A DNA stretch of 64,000 nt. Source: Spirosoma lacussanchae. GTDB lineage: Bacteria > Bacteroidota > Bacteroidia > Cytophagales > Spirosomataceae. Made by a program: the position numbers and the translations under genes. The notes under the pieces were generated by a model. That model searched no databases and was not told the origin of the DNA. It saw nothing but the letters and a program-made list of their open reading frames with translations. Shown here one piece after another: positions 35,701 through 43,937 of the stretch. The stretch's first letter is position 1. Every line of letters begins with the position of its first letter. The DNA is taken from assembly GCF_005870035.1 (NCBI RefSeq), contig NZ_SWJG01000001.1, positions 419,629 through 483,628 of the forward strand, in the 5' to 3' direction.

Positions 35701-37842
35701 CAGTTCGTTAATGACGGCCTGGCCGGTTACGCTCGGAAAGCCAGCCTCCGGCGCGGTCAGGTTCTTCAGACCTACTTTCATATCCAGGTTCAGGCTGGCG
35801 TTCGGGTCGCGGAGCGTACCGACGATATCGAGCAGGCCGTTGGCCAGCCGGCCTTCGGCAATGAGGTTCTGGTAGCGGTAGCCGGTCAGCTCGGCCGACT
35901 GGACGTTGACATCGAAACGAGTCGTCAGGGTGTTGACGTCGATCCCCCGGCCATCTACCGTAGCGCGTCCGGTCAGTTTGCCGACGGTACCGGTTTGTTT
36001 GGTCCACTTGCCCGCGTCGAAGTCCCGCAGGTCGAGGGTGCCTTTGTAAGTCTGGTTTTTTCCGGTCACGAACCCGGCCAGTCGCCCGTCGAACGCAGCT
36101 GATCCCCAGTCGGTTCGCAGATTGGCGTCGATAATCAAATCGTTCAGCTGTCCCTGTAGCCGCCCCGTCAGGTCAAAATCCGGCGGCAGGTCGATACTGG
36201 CCGGAATCGACCCTTTGGGCGCCAGCTGGTTGATATCGGCCAGGCGGGTCGTAGCCTCCCGAATGGTCAGGTCAACGCCCAGCCGTTCGGGGTCGGTTAC
36301 GTTGGTTAGCCGGCCGCCCATCCGCAGGTGCGTTCCCGACAGCATGTCGAGATCGAAGCGGGGCAGGTTGAGGGCCGCCAGCGTTCCGGTTGCCTGCGCG
36401 TTGGCCACGAATACGCCCTTCGGGTTGCCGGCAAAGGGAGGAGTATCGGCCAGAAAAGGCGCCAGTTGCAGCACATCGGCTACGGACAGGCGACTCTGAC
36501 GCAGGTTGACCCGCACCTGTACCCGGTTGGCAAAGCGCGGTATACTCAACTGGCCAAGCGAGTCGTAGCGCAGTATGAGCTGGTCGCGCAGCAGCGAGGT
36601 AGGCGTCTTGATAAGCAGGTTGGTAATCTGGGTAGTTCGGTCGGTGTAGAGCAGGTTGCCGCTCAACTGCTGCAGGGTAAACCCGCTCGACGCCCGGAAC
36701 CGGCCGTTCCGAAGCTGCCCGCTGATCCGTTGCCCGCGGGCGCCCTGATCTTCGTACACCAGCGCCTGCCCGTCGATGCCTAGGTTCTGGAGGTCGAGGT
36801 GGCCGTAGTCGAGTCCCTTTTGCTGTCGGGGGGCCGTCTCGTCGTCATAACGGATTCGGTTGTTGGCCAGCCGAACGGTACCCAGTCGGGCAAACCAGCC
36901 GGGTGCCCCCGAGCTTGTGGTAGCCGTGGGTGGGGTAGTAGTGGCTTTTTTGGTCGGTTTAGTCAGGCGGGCGGCAATGTCTCCATTCTCCAGAGCGAGC
37001 GAGCGGATGCCGATCTTCTGGCCATTCAGATAAAAATAATCTGTCTCCATGGCCAGCCGCCCCACTTTCCCCTTCGTGCTGAAGTCGGCGGTTTCGACGC
37101 GTACATCCCACTGAGCGCGGTTGACGGTCCATTTTCCCAGGCCAATATCGAGCGAGTCGGCCGGATCGGATGCCGGGCTATCGGGCGTGGGTAGCCCGTT
37201 GTAAAGCCGCGTGTAGGCGTTGAGTCCGTCAATGGCTACGTTTTCCAGATGGTACTGGGAGGTATAGACGTCGGTCTTGACGAAGTTGGCCCGCAGGCTG
37301 TCGACATACGCGTTCACATCGGCGCCGACCACATCGTCGCGGTATTTGATCCGAACATCCTTCAGCGAAATACCCGTCAGGTTGATCGCCATTGGGGTGG
37401 CAGCGGTATCGGCGGGTTCGGGCGCGGTGCTGGTGTCGAAGGCGTTGATGAGGTACTGGAAATTAAAGGTCGTGTCGGGCAGGGTGCGGCTAATGGTCAG
37501 GCGTATACGTTCCAGCTCGATCTGGTTGATAGCTGCCTTGTTGTCGAACACCAAGCCCCACATGTCGAGGTCGACGCGCATACGGCCTCCGTCGAGCAGC
37601 GTGTCGCCCTGTGGTGTCTTGAAGAAGACATTCTCCAGCTCGATGTAGTCGGGAATGCTGTAGCGGACGCGGCCGATACGGAACGGCGACTTGATTTTTC
37701 CGGCCAGATAGCTGTTGACTTGCTTGGTAACGAGCTGCTGGCCCCAGGGTGTCGTGGCTACCAACGCCAAAAAGCCCACGAGCAGGAGCACGAGGGCGAG
37801 CAGACCAAGCAGAACACGGACAAGTACTTTAGTGGCAGACAT
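32719..37842 (-). CDS. tamB: TamB family translocation and assembly protein
   Basis: A 1707-residue AsmA-like protein. An N-terminal signal anchor (VLVRVLLGLLALVLLLVGFLALVA written here in part as LLGLLALVLLLVGFLA) is followed by a very long beta-rich region forming the expected hydrophobic groove, and a C-terminal DUF490 domain (GRYDVTEGEYSLTYQ, GGYINFSGDPLRADI, about residues 1390-1700). TamB spans the periplasm and is thought to carry phospholipids to the outer membrane and to assist TamA. The gene is immediately upstream of tamL, 5 bases apart. Confidence 0.95.
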   Translation of the reverse strand: MSATKVLVRVLLGLLALVLLLVGFLALVATTPWGQQLVTKQVNSYLAGKIKSPFRIGRVRYSIPDYIELENVFFKTPQGDTLLDGGRMRVDLDMWGLVFDNKAAINQIELERIRLTISRTLPDTTFNFQYLINAFDTSTAPEPADTAATPMAINLTGISLKDVRIKYRDDVVGADVNAYVDSLRANFVKTDVYTSQYHLENVAIDGLNAYTRLYNGLPTPDSPASDPADSLDIGLGKWTVNRAQWDVRVETADFSTKGKVGRLAMETDYFYLNGQKIGIRSLALENGDIAARLTKPTKKATTTPPTATTSSGAPGWFARLGTVRLANNRIRYDDETAPRQQKGLDYGHLDLQNLGIDGQALVYEDQGARGQRISGQLRNGRFRASSGFTLQQLSGNLLYTDRTTQITNLLIKTPTSLLRDQLILRYDSLGQLSIPRFANRVQVRVNLRQSRLSVADVLQLAPFLADTPPFAGNPKGVFVANAQATGTLAALNLPRFDLDMLSGTHLRMGGRLTNVTDPERLGVDLTIREATTRLADINQLAPKGSIPASIDLPPDFDLTGRLQGQLNDLIIDANLRTDWGSAAFDGRLAGFVTGKNQTYKGTLDLRDFDAGKWTKQTGTVGKLTGRATVDGRGIDVNTLTTRFDVNVQSAELTGYRYQNLIAEGRLANGLLDIVGTLRDPNASLNLDMKVGLKNLTAPEAGFPSVTGQAVINELNLQPLKLYSDPLSVKGRIILDMASTDPVRPVGTVEAADAVITLNGKSYPVDSLYARLAANGTTKRVLAQVPGARLTLNGQFEYAQLYDIVASEISRYIAIPDLTYKNIPPPYAFQVGLKAYQNPLFQAFVPALTRLDTVQLTAYLDNANPAGSLTGSTRDTTLSATIRTGTIVYDTTTIQGATLAMQAVNNELSLNGTINGILYDGLTLRETDITGTAANNRLRFAVVNKDSVDKDRFGLAGTLSIVDKNYRFQFAPRGLLTNYERWDTDTSGFAQYGNDGVLINRLRLDSGPQSLEVSSTEPYGNAPIRITTRAVELGYLARLAQQDTTLVAGELNGTVVVRDYLGEDNQLSFIGSIYVDSLEVMQKPIGNLTARFSNNSDGRINVNTVLAGPYNDATVSGFYNPEDPKAALDLAVTLKRLDARTIEAFSFGELRQARGKLTGEFTVAGSLTDPQTNGRVAFDSVAFNIKQLNATYRIDQEQLSFRGQTITLNDFNVRDTLGRTLTTDGTVVLKNLPNAAYNLRVRANQFQVLNAARKDNDYAYGQAAVTADLRIKGAGSNASINGKVRLDDGSKISLVLPDESVDVNEANGIVTFISHNDSLALKKYIYRPKTDSTTTKRLAFDELSNSTISLDLEADEKSELTIVVDELNGDYLRARGNARLNVGVNAAGEITVLGRYDVTEGEYSLTYQVLKRQFKIQKGGYINFSGDPLRADINMTALYDVAVSPADLIGNESTTVDANAIKRKLPFQVALSISDNLARPKLDFDIRLPEIEDGSNSAASSPFATTIENKLKTLRQDQSQINKQVFALLILNRFLPENTSDFFSGGSAGGLDTQAEGVARNSVSKLLSEQLGRLASGVLKGFDVDLDLLSQTGSANTGGLTNGARTDLNVGLSRSFLEGRITVSVGRNFVLENAAQSATRNPNEVFDNLSVNYTITRDGRYVLRGYRRNDYQAVLDGYVIETGIGFIITVDYDTFSDIFRRSPGAALN

Positions 37843-38097
37843 GCGTTAGATTTCCGATTGGCCAAAAACAGCCTGACGGTGTGTTGACGCAACATAACTT
37901 TTTCTGTTAACGCACACAACCGCTAATATGTTACTAACTCCAGCAAGCCGCGGGCCGGCCTTCTTCAGCGGCTGACACCCCCGCCGGGCCTAAATCCGCT
38001 TACCGTTGGCTCAATCGAAGGGGTATGTTCAGGCCGTCTGTTTGCTCAAATGGCTACCAGGCCGACCAATCAGCGAACAATCTAAACGAACACTGCT

Positions 38098-38763
38098 ATG
38101 TTCATGCCATTTCGGGTTTCGCTGGCCGTTCCAGCCTTGTGTCTGCTGATCCTGGGCAGCTGTACGAAAGACGAGGTCGACCCAGCCAGAGGATTTTCTG
38201 CCAGTATTCAGTCCATTATTACGCAGGATGACATCGAAAAGCTGCGTCAGCGCGGCATGCCCATTCACGAAGGCACCGTGCCACCCACTATTGAAGGAAT
38301 ATACATGTCGGCTCCGCATGAGCTGGTCAGTCCCTACGGCCCTGACGATACCTTCAAGCCGGGCGATGCGTTTTCCGATCTGATCCTTCGCTTTTCGGAG
38401 CAGACCAGTACCGACCAGCGGGCCAAAGTAGAACTGAAAACAGGCAACTCGACCGGCGCGGGGCAGGGGGGCTTCATTGCCGGAAACGGGACTCAGTTCA
38501 CGTTTTTTGCCGAAATCGACCTGAAATCAGGGGCTGCCACGGCCAAACAGATCCGGATTTTCTCGGGCGAGATAACCAGCGACGGTATCCGGAACCTGTA
38601 CACCACCCTGTACATGAAGAGTAAAAACGACCCCGGCGACGAGCTGATTCCGGTCGGCACGTCCCGCATTATTAAAGATGGCGATGGGCTGGCCAGCAAA
38701 CGAACCGCTTTCCGCGCCGGGGCCGATACGGTTGAGAAGCCGACTGACAGCGCAGGTCGCTAA
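38098..38763 (+). CDS. Lipoprotein of unknown function
   Basis: A 221-residue protein with a lipoprotein signal (VPALCLLILGSCTKDE, Cys near residue 22). The mature part begins with a helix-prone stretch (IQSIITQDDIEKLRQRGMPI) and continues as a beta-rich domain with Gly and Ser. I do not recognise a family. The pattern recalls small Bacteroidota lipoproteins annotated as hypothetical. It is likely monocistronic; neighbours give no hint of function. Confidence 0.75.
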   Translation: MFMPFRVSLAVPALCLLILGSCTKDEVDPARGFSASIQSIITQDDIEKLRQRGMPIHEGTVPPTIEGIYMSAPHELVSPYGPDDTFKPGDAFSDLILRFSEQTSTDQRAKVELKTGNSTGAGQGGFIAGNGTQFTFFAEIDLKSGAATAKQIRIFSGEITSDGIRNLYTTLYMKSKNDPGDELIPVGTSRIIKDGDGLASKRTAFRAGADTVEKPTDSAGR

Positions 38764-38821
38764 CCGCTCAGGCCATACGCCAACCTTTTGTCCGGCGGGC
38801 GGTTCTTTCTTGAACTAGGGG

Positions 38822-38852
38822 TTGCACACCCGGTCGGGAGCCGGTAGTTTTG
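38822..38852 (+). promoter_or_regulatory. Promoter of the TerC-family gene
   Basis: TTG at 38822-38824, a 20-base spacer and a perfect TAGTTTTG box at 38845-38852 match the Bacteroidota sigma-A consensus. It sits 22 bases before the ATG at 38875. Confidence 0.7.
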
Positions 38853-38874
38853 TGCAACCTACTTTTTCAATGCT

Positions 38875-39687
38875 ATGACCGAATTGTTTACGGCTGAATC
38901 GATCATCAGTCTGTTGACCCTGACATTTCTGGAAATTGTTCTGGGGATCGATAATATTATTTTCATTTCCATCGCGGCCAACAAACTGGCCCGCGAAGAC
39001 CAGGCCAGGGCGCGTAACATCGGGTTGATCCTGGCCATGGGCTTCCGCTTGCTGCTGCTGATGGGAATCTCGTTCGTTATTTCGCTGAGCAAGCCGTTTA
39101 CCCACATCGACTCGGGCTGGTTCCGGGCCGAGCTGACCGGGCAGAGCCTGATTCTGTTTGCGGGTGGTTTATTCCTGCTCTACAAGGCGACCTCCGAAAT
39201 CCACCACAAGCTGGAAGGACCGGGCGAAGACGAGGTGACGGGCCAAACAACGGGTAAGACAACGATCAGCAGCGTAGTGGCGCAGATTGCCATCACGAAT
39301 ATCGTCTTCTCGATCGACTCCATCCTGACCGCCATCGGACTGACCCAGAACGTAACCATCATGATGATTGCGGTAGTGCTGTCGGTGCTGGTTATGATGT
39401 TCTTTGCGGGGCCGGTAGGGCGTTTCGTCAACGAGCACCCGACCATTCAGATGCTGGGGCTGGCCTTTCTGATCATGATCGGGTTTATGCTCGTGGTCGA
39501 AGGGGCCCACCTGTCGGAGGTTATTATTTTTAACCAGCCGATCGGTACGGTGCCCAAAGGGTATCTCTACTTTGCAATTGCGTTCTCGCTGCTGGTCGAG
39601 TTCCTGAACATCCGGCTGCGCAAGACCCAGAAACCGGTTCAGCTACGCGGCTACGAAGGGCAGCCCCTGCGCGACGGAATGATCTGA
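38875..39687 (+). CDS. TerC family integral membrane protein
   Basis: A 270-residue protein with about seven to eight membrane helices. The acidic family motifs are present: EIVLGIDNIIFISI near residue 21 and IVFSIDSILTAIGLT near residue 142, which lie in the membrane and probably bind a metal ion. TerC homologues are linked to manganese export, tellurite resistance and metalation of exported proteins. Length is usual for the YgdQ/YoaE-like branch. No ter genes are nearby, so a general metal-efflux role is more likely than tellurite resistance. Confidence 0.92.
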   Translation: MTELFTAESIISLLTLTFLEIVLGIDNIIFISIAANKLAREDQARARNIGLILAMGFRLLLLMGISFVISLSKPFTHIDSGWFRAELTGQSLILFAGGLFLLYKATSEIHHKLEGPGEDEVTGQTTGKTTISSVVAQIAITNIVFSIDSILTAIGLTQNVTIMMIAVVLSVLVMMFFAGPVGRFVNEHPTIQMLGLAFLIMIGFMLVVEGAHLSEVIIFNQPIGTVPKGYLYFAIAFSLLVEFLNIRLRKTQKPVQLRGYEGQPLRDGMI

Positions 39688-39702
39688 TTCTATAACGAGT
39701 AA

Positions 39703-39755
39703 CGTACCGGGGTCCGGGCCGCAAAACAGCTGTGTGCGGCCCGGACCCCGGTACG
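39703..39755 (+). terminator. Perfect 21-bp GC-rich hairpin between terC and nuoN
   Basis: The arm at 39703-39723 is an exact reverse complement of 39735-39755; the loop is 11 bases. No T tract follows. It starts 16 bases after the terC-family stop codon and ends 20 bases before the preferred nuoN start. It may terminate the upstream transcript or attenuate the downstream gene. Confidence 0.7.
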
Positions 39756-39775
39756 GTTCCGAACCGCTGCGTAAT

Positions 39776-41296
39776 TTGTCTCTCTCCGATCAACTTTCTG
39801 ACATTATCAGTAGCCTGGGGGGCTTCGGGCCAATCGGCTGGCTATCGGTGGCCTTTTGTGGGCTGCTGCTGGCTGAGCTACTGTTGCTGCGCGCAACCCC
39901 CCACCGGGCGCGTCGGGTCATTGGCCTGCTTACCCTGCTGACGCTGGTCGTAGCCGGACTATGGGCGGTTTTGCTGCCCTGGCGCGGGTTTCTCTTCATG
40001 CGGCTGCTGTACGTCGATAATCAGGCGCTTTTCTTCCAGGTTGTCGTGGCGATGAGCGCGGTGCTGGTGGTGGGGTACGAGCAACTCATGGGCCCCAATA
40101 GGCATGCCAATTCAGCGAGTAAACTGCCGCTCGAGTGGTATGCGCTGCTGGTGGCCATGACACTGGGGCTGTTTCTGATGACGCAATCGGTCAATCTGCT
40201 TAGCCTATACCTGAGTGTTGAACTGGTTTCTATTTGCTCATACCTGCTGACGGCGCTAACCACCACCCGGAAAGCATCGGAGGGCGGCATCAAGTACCTG
40301 CTCTTCGGTGCGGTCAGCTCGGCCATTATGCTGTACGGGATGTCGCTGCTCTACGGCATGACCGGTACGCTCGACCTGACCGCCGACGCCTTCGGGGCGG
40401 AGCTGGCCCGGCAGGATGCGGCCGTGGCGACGGTGGCTGTTCTGCTCACCCTGTCGGGGTTGTTGTTCAAGCTGGCGGGCGTGCCCTTTCACGTCTGGAC
40501 GCCCGATGCCTACGAAGCTGCGCCGGTGCCGGTAGCGGCCTTTTTCTCCGTAGCTCCCAAAGCCGCTGCGGTGCTGGTGCTGATGCGGGTCATCACGGCG
40601 CTGCCTGTCGAGTCGGAGAGCGGGGCGGCTACGGTGGGCGCCCTGCAAACGCCCCTGGCCGTACTGGCGCTGGCGGGTATCCTGATCGGTAATCTGTCGG
40701 CGCTGCGGCAGACTGATGCCAAACGGCTCCTGGCGTACTCGTCCATTGCTCATGCCGGGTTTCTGCTGGTGGGGGTAGTGGCCCTGAACGAAGCGGGTTT
40801 TGAGGCCGTACTGTTCTACGCCGGCACCTACCTGTTCATATCGCTGGCCGCGTTCTTTCTGATTGATCTGCTGGCCAGCAGCCAGGGACATACGCTCGCC
40901 ATCCGCGATTTTGCGGGGCTGGGCTCCCGACAGCCCGTCTTGTCGGTGGCGCTGACGGTGGTGATGCTGGCCCTGACGGGCTTGCCGCCAACGGTGGGGT
41001 TTACGGCGAAGCTACTGTCCTTTTCGGCTCTCTACGATGCGTGGCAGCTGAGCGGAAAGCCGTGGCTGCTGGCCCTGTTTGCGCTGGGTCTGCTGAACGC
41101 CCTGATTTCACTCGTTTACTACCTCCGTATCCCGTTCCTGCTGTTTTTCAGACCCATGCCATCCACAGCAGGCGGAGAAGCGTCGGCGAGCGTACTGCCC
41201 CGGGGCGCACGCTGGCTGGCGGTGGGTCTGGTGGTGCCTATTCTGGCTCTTTTCTTTAAACCCGACTGGCTGGCGGGCCTGATTGCGAGCTGGTAA
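39776..41296 (+). CDS. nuoN: NADH-quinone oxidoreductase subunit N-like protein
   Basis: A 506-residue antiporter-like membrane protein with about fourteen helices. I prefer the TTG start at 39776 (LSLSDQLSDIIS); an in-frame GTG at 39734 lies at the edge of the hairpin. Proton-channel residues of NuoN are conserved: the glutamate in LSVELVSICSY, lysine in GIKYLLFGAVSSA, and lysine in LLFKLAGVPFHVWTPDAYE. It would pump protons as part of complex I. No other nuo gene is in the window, which is unusual because nuoN normally ends the nuo operon. Confidence 0.88.
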   Translation: MSLSDQLSDIISSLGGFGPIGWLSVAFCGLLLAELLLLRATPHRARRVIGLLTLLTLVVAGLWAVLLPWRGFLFMRLLYVDNQALFFQVVVAMSAVLVVGYEQLMGPNRHANSASKLPLEWYALLVAMTLGLFLMTQSVNLLSLYLSVELVSICSYLLTALTTTRKASEGGIKYLLFGAVSSAIMLYGMSLLYGMTGTLDLTADAFGAELARQDAAVATVAVLLTLSGLLFKLAGVPFHVWTPDAYEAAPVPVAAFFSVAPKAAAVLVLMRVITALPVESESGAATVGALQTPLAVLALAGILIGNLSALRQTDAKRLLAYSSIAHAGFLLVGVVALNEAGFEAVLFYAGTYLFISLAAFFLIDLLASSQGHTLAIRDFAGLGSRQPVLSVALTVVMLALTGLPPTVGFTAKLLSFSALYDAWQLSGKPWLLALFALGLLNALISLVYYLRIPFLLFFRPMPSTAGGEASASVLPRGARWLAVGLVVPILALFFKPDWLAGLIASW

Positions 41297-41467
41297 GTAA
41301 GGCCCGCTGGCTCATTCTGCCCGGCTTGCTTCGGAAAACGCGCCCGGTTTTCGTTTCTTTGCGCCTGTTATGCCCGCGCGAAACCGGCAGCTCCGCTAAC
41401 CCATATCGACCAGGGGTTGGTCGGTGTTGTCTGACATGCGCTGGTTTCCCACTTCACTAGTTCGCTT

Positions 41468-42475
41468 ATGAATCCGGTTCTGGATATGTCTCTCGATGAG
41501 TTGTTTGATCAGTTCGATCGGCTCCGAGTTCTGATTGTTGGCGATGTTATGCTCGATTCCTACGTATGGGGGCGGGTTGAACGCATCTCGCCCGAAGCGC
41601 CCGTTCCGGTTGTGACGGTAGACCGGCGTGAACGCCGGCTGGGCGGGGCGGGTAACGTACTCCTCAACGTACAGGCCCTGGGGGCCGAAGCGATCATCTG
41701 TTCGGTAATCGGTACGGATACGGCCGGTGATCAGCTCGAACAGGAGCTCTGCGACCGGGGTCTCAACTGCGACGGGCTGATCCGATCATCGTCCCGCATC
41801 ACCACCATCAAAGAGCGGATCATTGCCAGCGCGCAGCAGGTCGTACGGGTCGATACCGAAACCGACAAATACATTACTGCCGACGAGCGTGCCCAGCTGG
41901 TGCAGAAAGCCAAGGAACTGATTCCATCCTGTCATGTGGTGATCTTTGAAGACTACGACAAAGGGGTGCTCAGCAAAGAAGCTATTGCCGAAATCACCGA
42001 CTTTGCCAACCTGCAGAACGTACCGACGGTGGTTGATCCGAAGAAACGCAATTTCCTGTCGTACCAGAATACCACCCTGTTCAAGCCCAATCTGAAAGAG
42101 CTGCGCGAAGGGCTGAAAGTAGAGTTTGACGTCGACAACGCGACCGAATTTCGGGCGGTGGTCAGCCAGCTCAAAGAGACACTGAATCTACAAGGGGCGC
42201 TGATTACCCTGTCGGAGCGCGGTGCGTTCATCGACTACAATGGAGAAACGCTGAAACTACCTGCCCACGTCCGTCAGATTGCCGACGTATCGGGCGCGGG
42301 CGATACCGTTATCAGCATTGCAGCCTGCTGCGTGGCCCTGAAGCAGTCACCGTCCATTATAGCGGGCCTGTCGAACCTGGGCGGTGGACTGGTCTGCGAG
42401 TCGGTGGGCGTCGTGCCGATTGACAAAGCGCAGCTGAAGCAGGAAGCTATCGAAACCGGGCTGCGGGCTGTCTAG
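41468..42475 (+). CDS. hldA: D-glycero-beta-D-manno-heptose-7-phosphate kinase
   Basis: A 335-residue PfkB-family sugar kinase, most similar in style to RfaE1/HldA: LIVGDVMLDSYVWGRVERISPEAP at the N-terminus (written in part: GDVMLDSYVWG, ERISPEAPVPV), LGGAGNVLLNV, VRVDTET, and the catalytic DVSGAGDTVIS near the C-terminus with Asp as base. It phosphorylates heptose 7-phosphate at C1 on the path to ADP-heptose for the LPS inner core. The C-terminal adenylyltransferase half of HldE is absent, so a separate HldC is expected elsewhere. Confidence 0.93.
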   Translation: MNPVLDMSLDELFDQFDRLRVLIVGDVMLDSYVWGRVERISPEAPVPVVTVDRRERRLGGAGNVLLNVQALGAEAIICSVIGTDTAGDQLEQELCDRGLNCDGLIRSSSRITTIKERIIASAQQVVRVDTETDKYITADERAQLVQKAKELIPSCHVVIFEDYDKGVLSKEAIAEITDFANLQNVPTVVDPKKRNFLSYQNTTLFKPNLKELREGLKVEFDVDNATEFRAVVSQLKETLNLQGALITLSERGAFIDYNGETLKLPAHVRQIADVSGAGDTVISIAACCVALKQSPSIIAGLSNLGGGLVCESVGVVPIDKAQLKQEAIETGLRAV

Positions 42476-42492
42476 TTTAGCTGATAGTTCAT

Positions 42493-42530
42493 AAAAAAAG
42501 CGAACCACAGCTACGTGGCTCGCTTTTTTT
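42493..42530. terminator. Bidirectional terminator between hldA and susD
   Basis: Arms 42493-42503 and 42520-42530 (A7GCGA / TCGCT7) plus inner 4-bp arms, one mismatch, 6-base loop. It suits both convergent transcripts. Confidence 0.9.
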
Positions 42531-42545
42531 ATGGGTGCCTGACCG

Positions 42546-43910
42546 CTAGTAACCGGGGTTCTGGGTCAGCTGTTTGTTAGTGTCGATCTCGCGCTGCGGA
42601 ATGGGCAGTACGAGGTTATTGGCGTTGTAGGGCGTGGTACCAACGGTACCGGCCGTGCGCTTGATGTCGGCAATCTGCTGACCTTCGAACGCCAGCTCCA
42701 GCCGCCGTTCGAGCAGCACGGCCGCCAGGTTCACGCTGGTGAGCGCGGGCGCAGCGGCCCGGGCGCGGATTATGTTCACATCCGCCAGCGGAGTGGCGCC
42801 GACGGTGGTATTCAGGCGCAGGTTCGTTTCGGCCCGGACCAGGTACATCTCGGCCAGCCGGATAACCGGCACATCGCCAAAACGGTCGTTGAACTTATTC
42901 GTGAACACGTTATTGCTGACGGTGGTGAAAAACTGGCCCCGCACATCGGCAGCGTCGTACAGCTGGCGGAATTTGGTTTGCACCCGGATATCGCCCCGGC
43001 CCGACACGCGGGTCGACCCGTAGTAAGTGTTGAGCGCGTTGCTGCCGTCCTGATCGGTAACCAGTACCTTGAAGATCGTTTCAGGCGATGTATCGGTGAA
43101 GGCACCGGCAAAGGTACTGGCCAGCGAGAACGTACCGGCGGTGATGGCGCGGTTAGCGGCATCGCGGGCACCGGCAAAGTTTTGCTGTTGCAGATATACC
43201 CGGGCCAGCATAGCCTGGGCAGCCGCCTTGTTGGCAAAGCCTTTCGGATCGGCCGTACCGGCAAAGGAAGCGGGCTGGGTGGCTGGCAGCAGCTGTTCGG
43301 CTTTCGTCAGATCGTCGAGTACCTGCGCGTATACCTCGGCCACGCTGTTCCGCGGGCGGCTGTCGGCGTCGCCAATCGTTCCGGTGGGCGTCAGCACGAG
43401 CGGCACCCCCAGGTTGCTGGCGGGCGTACCGTCGTTGAAACTTTTGCCGTAGAATTTCACCAGTTCGAAGTACAGCGAGCCGCGCAGGAAACGAGCCTGC
43501 CCTTCGTAGTTGTTCCGGTTGGCTGCGCTGACCTTGTCCAGGTTGGCCAGTACGTTGTTGGTACGGTTGATGGCGTTGTAGCTGTCGAGCCAGAGGTCAC
43601 GCACGTCGACGTTGGTAGTTGTGACGGTTTTGCGCCAGAGTTCATCCAGGCTCGTAAACGTTCCGCCAAATACCACATCGCGGTTGTCGCCCAGCAGCTC
43701 GCCGGTATACTGGATACCGCCCCCGTAGAGGTTCACATCGCTGATGCCGTCATAGGCGCCGGTGAGGGTAATCTGCACATCCCGTTCGGTAGTCAGCGCC
43801 TGGCTGGCGTCGATACTCTGGGTTGGCTGTACGGTCAGGCGGTCGTTACAGGCGGTCAGCAACAGGGTGCTCAAACCAACCAGCAATCCGTTTTTTATGT
43901 ATGTATTCAT
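42546..43910 (-). CDS. SusD/RagB family nutrient-binding lipoprotein
   Basis: A 454-residue surface lipoprotein. The lipobox is LSTLLLTACNDR (Cys at about residue 21). TPR-type helices typical of SusD follow (LDKVSAANRNNYEGQARFLR, AAQAMLARVYLQQQNFAGAR), and the C-terminal SusD region includes DVPVIRLAEMYLVRAE and ERRLELAFEGQQIADIKR. It caps the TonB-dependent transporter encoded just upstream and binds its ligand at the cell surface. With no enzyme genes beside it, the ligand (glycan, peptide or other) is unknown. Confidence 0.95.
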   Translation of the reverse strand: MNTYIKNGLLVGLSTLLLTACNDRLTVQPTQSIDASQALTTERDVQITLTGAYDGISDVNLYGGGIQYTGELLGDNRDVVFGGTFTSLDELWRKTVTTTNVDVRDLWLDSYNAINRTNNVLANLDKVSAANRNNYEGQARFLRGSLYFELVKFYGKSFNDGTPASNLGVPLVLTPTGTIGDADSRPRNSVAEVYAQVLDDLTKAEQLLPATQPASFAGTADPKGFANKAAAQAMLARVYLQQQNFAGARDAANRAITAGTFSLASTFAGAFTDTSPETIFKVLVTDQDGSNALNTYYGSTRVSGRGDIRVQTKFRQLYDAADVRGQFFTTVSNNVFTNKFNDRFGDVPVIRLAEMYLVRAETNLRLNTTVGATPLADVNIIRARAAAPALTSVNLAAVLLERRLELAFEGQQIADIKRTAGTVGTTPYNANNLVLPIPQREIDTNKQLTQNPGY

Positions 43911-43937
43911 AATCTGAAATGTCCGTTTGTCGATTGC

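Noticed and set aside
39734..39775. GTG start for nuoN at 39734
   Set aside because: It would encode 14 extra residues from within the hairpin arm that do not resemble NuoN; the TTG at 39776 fits the family start better.
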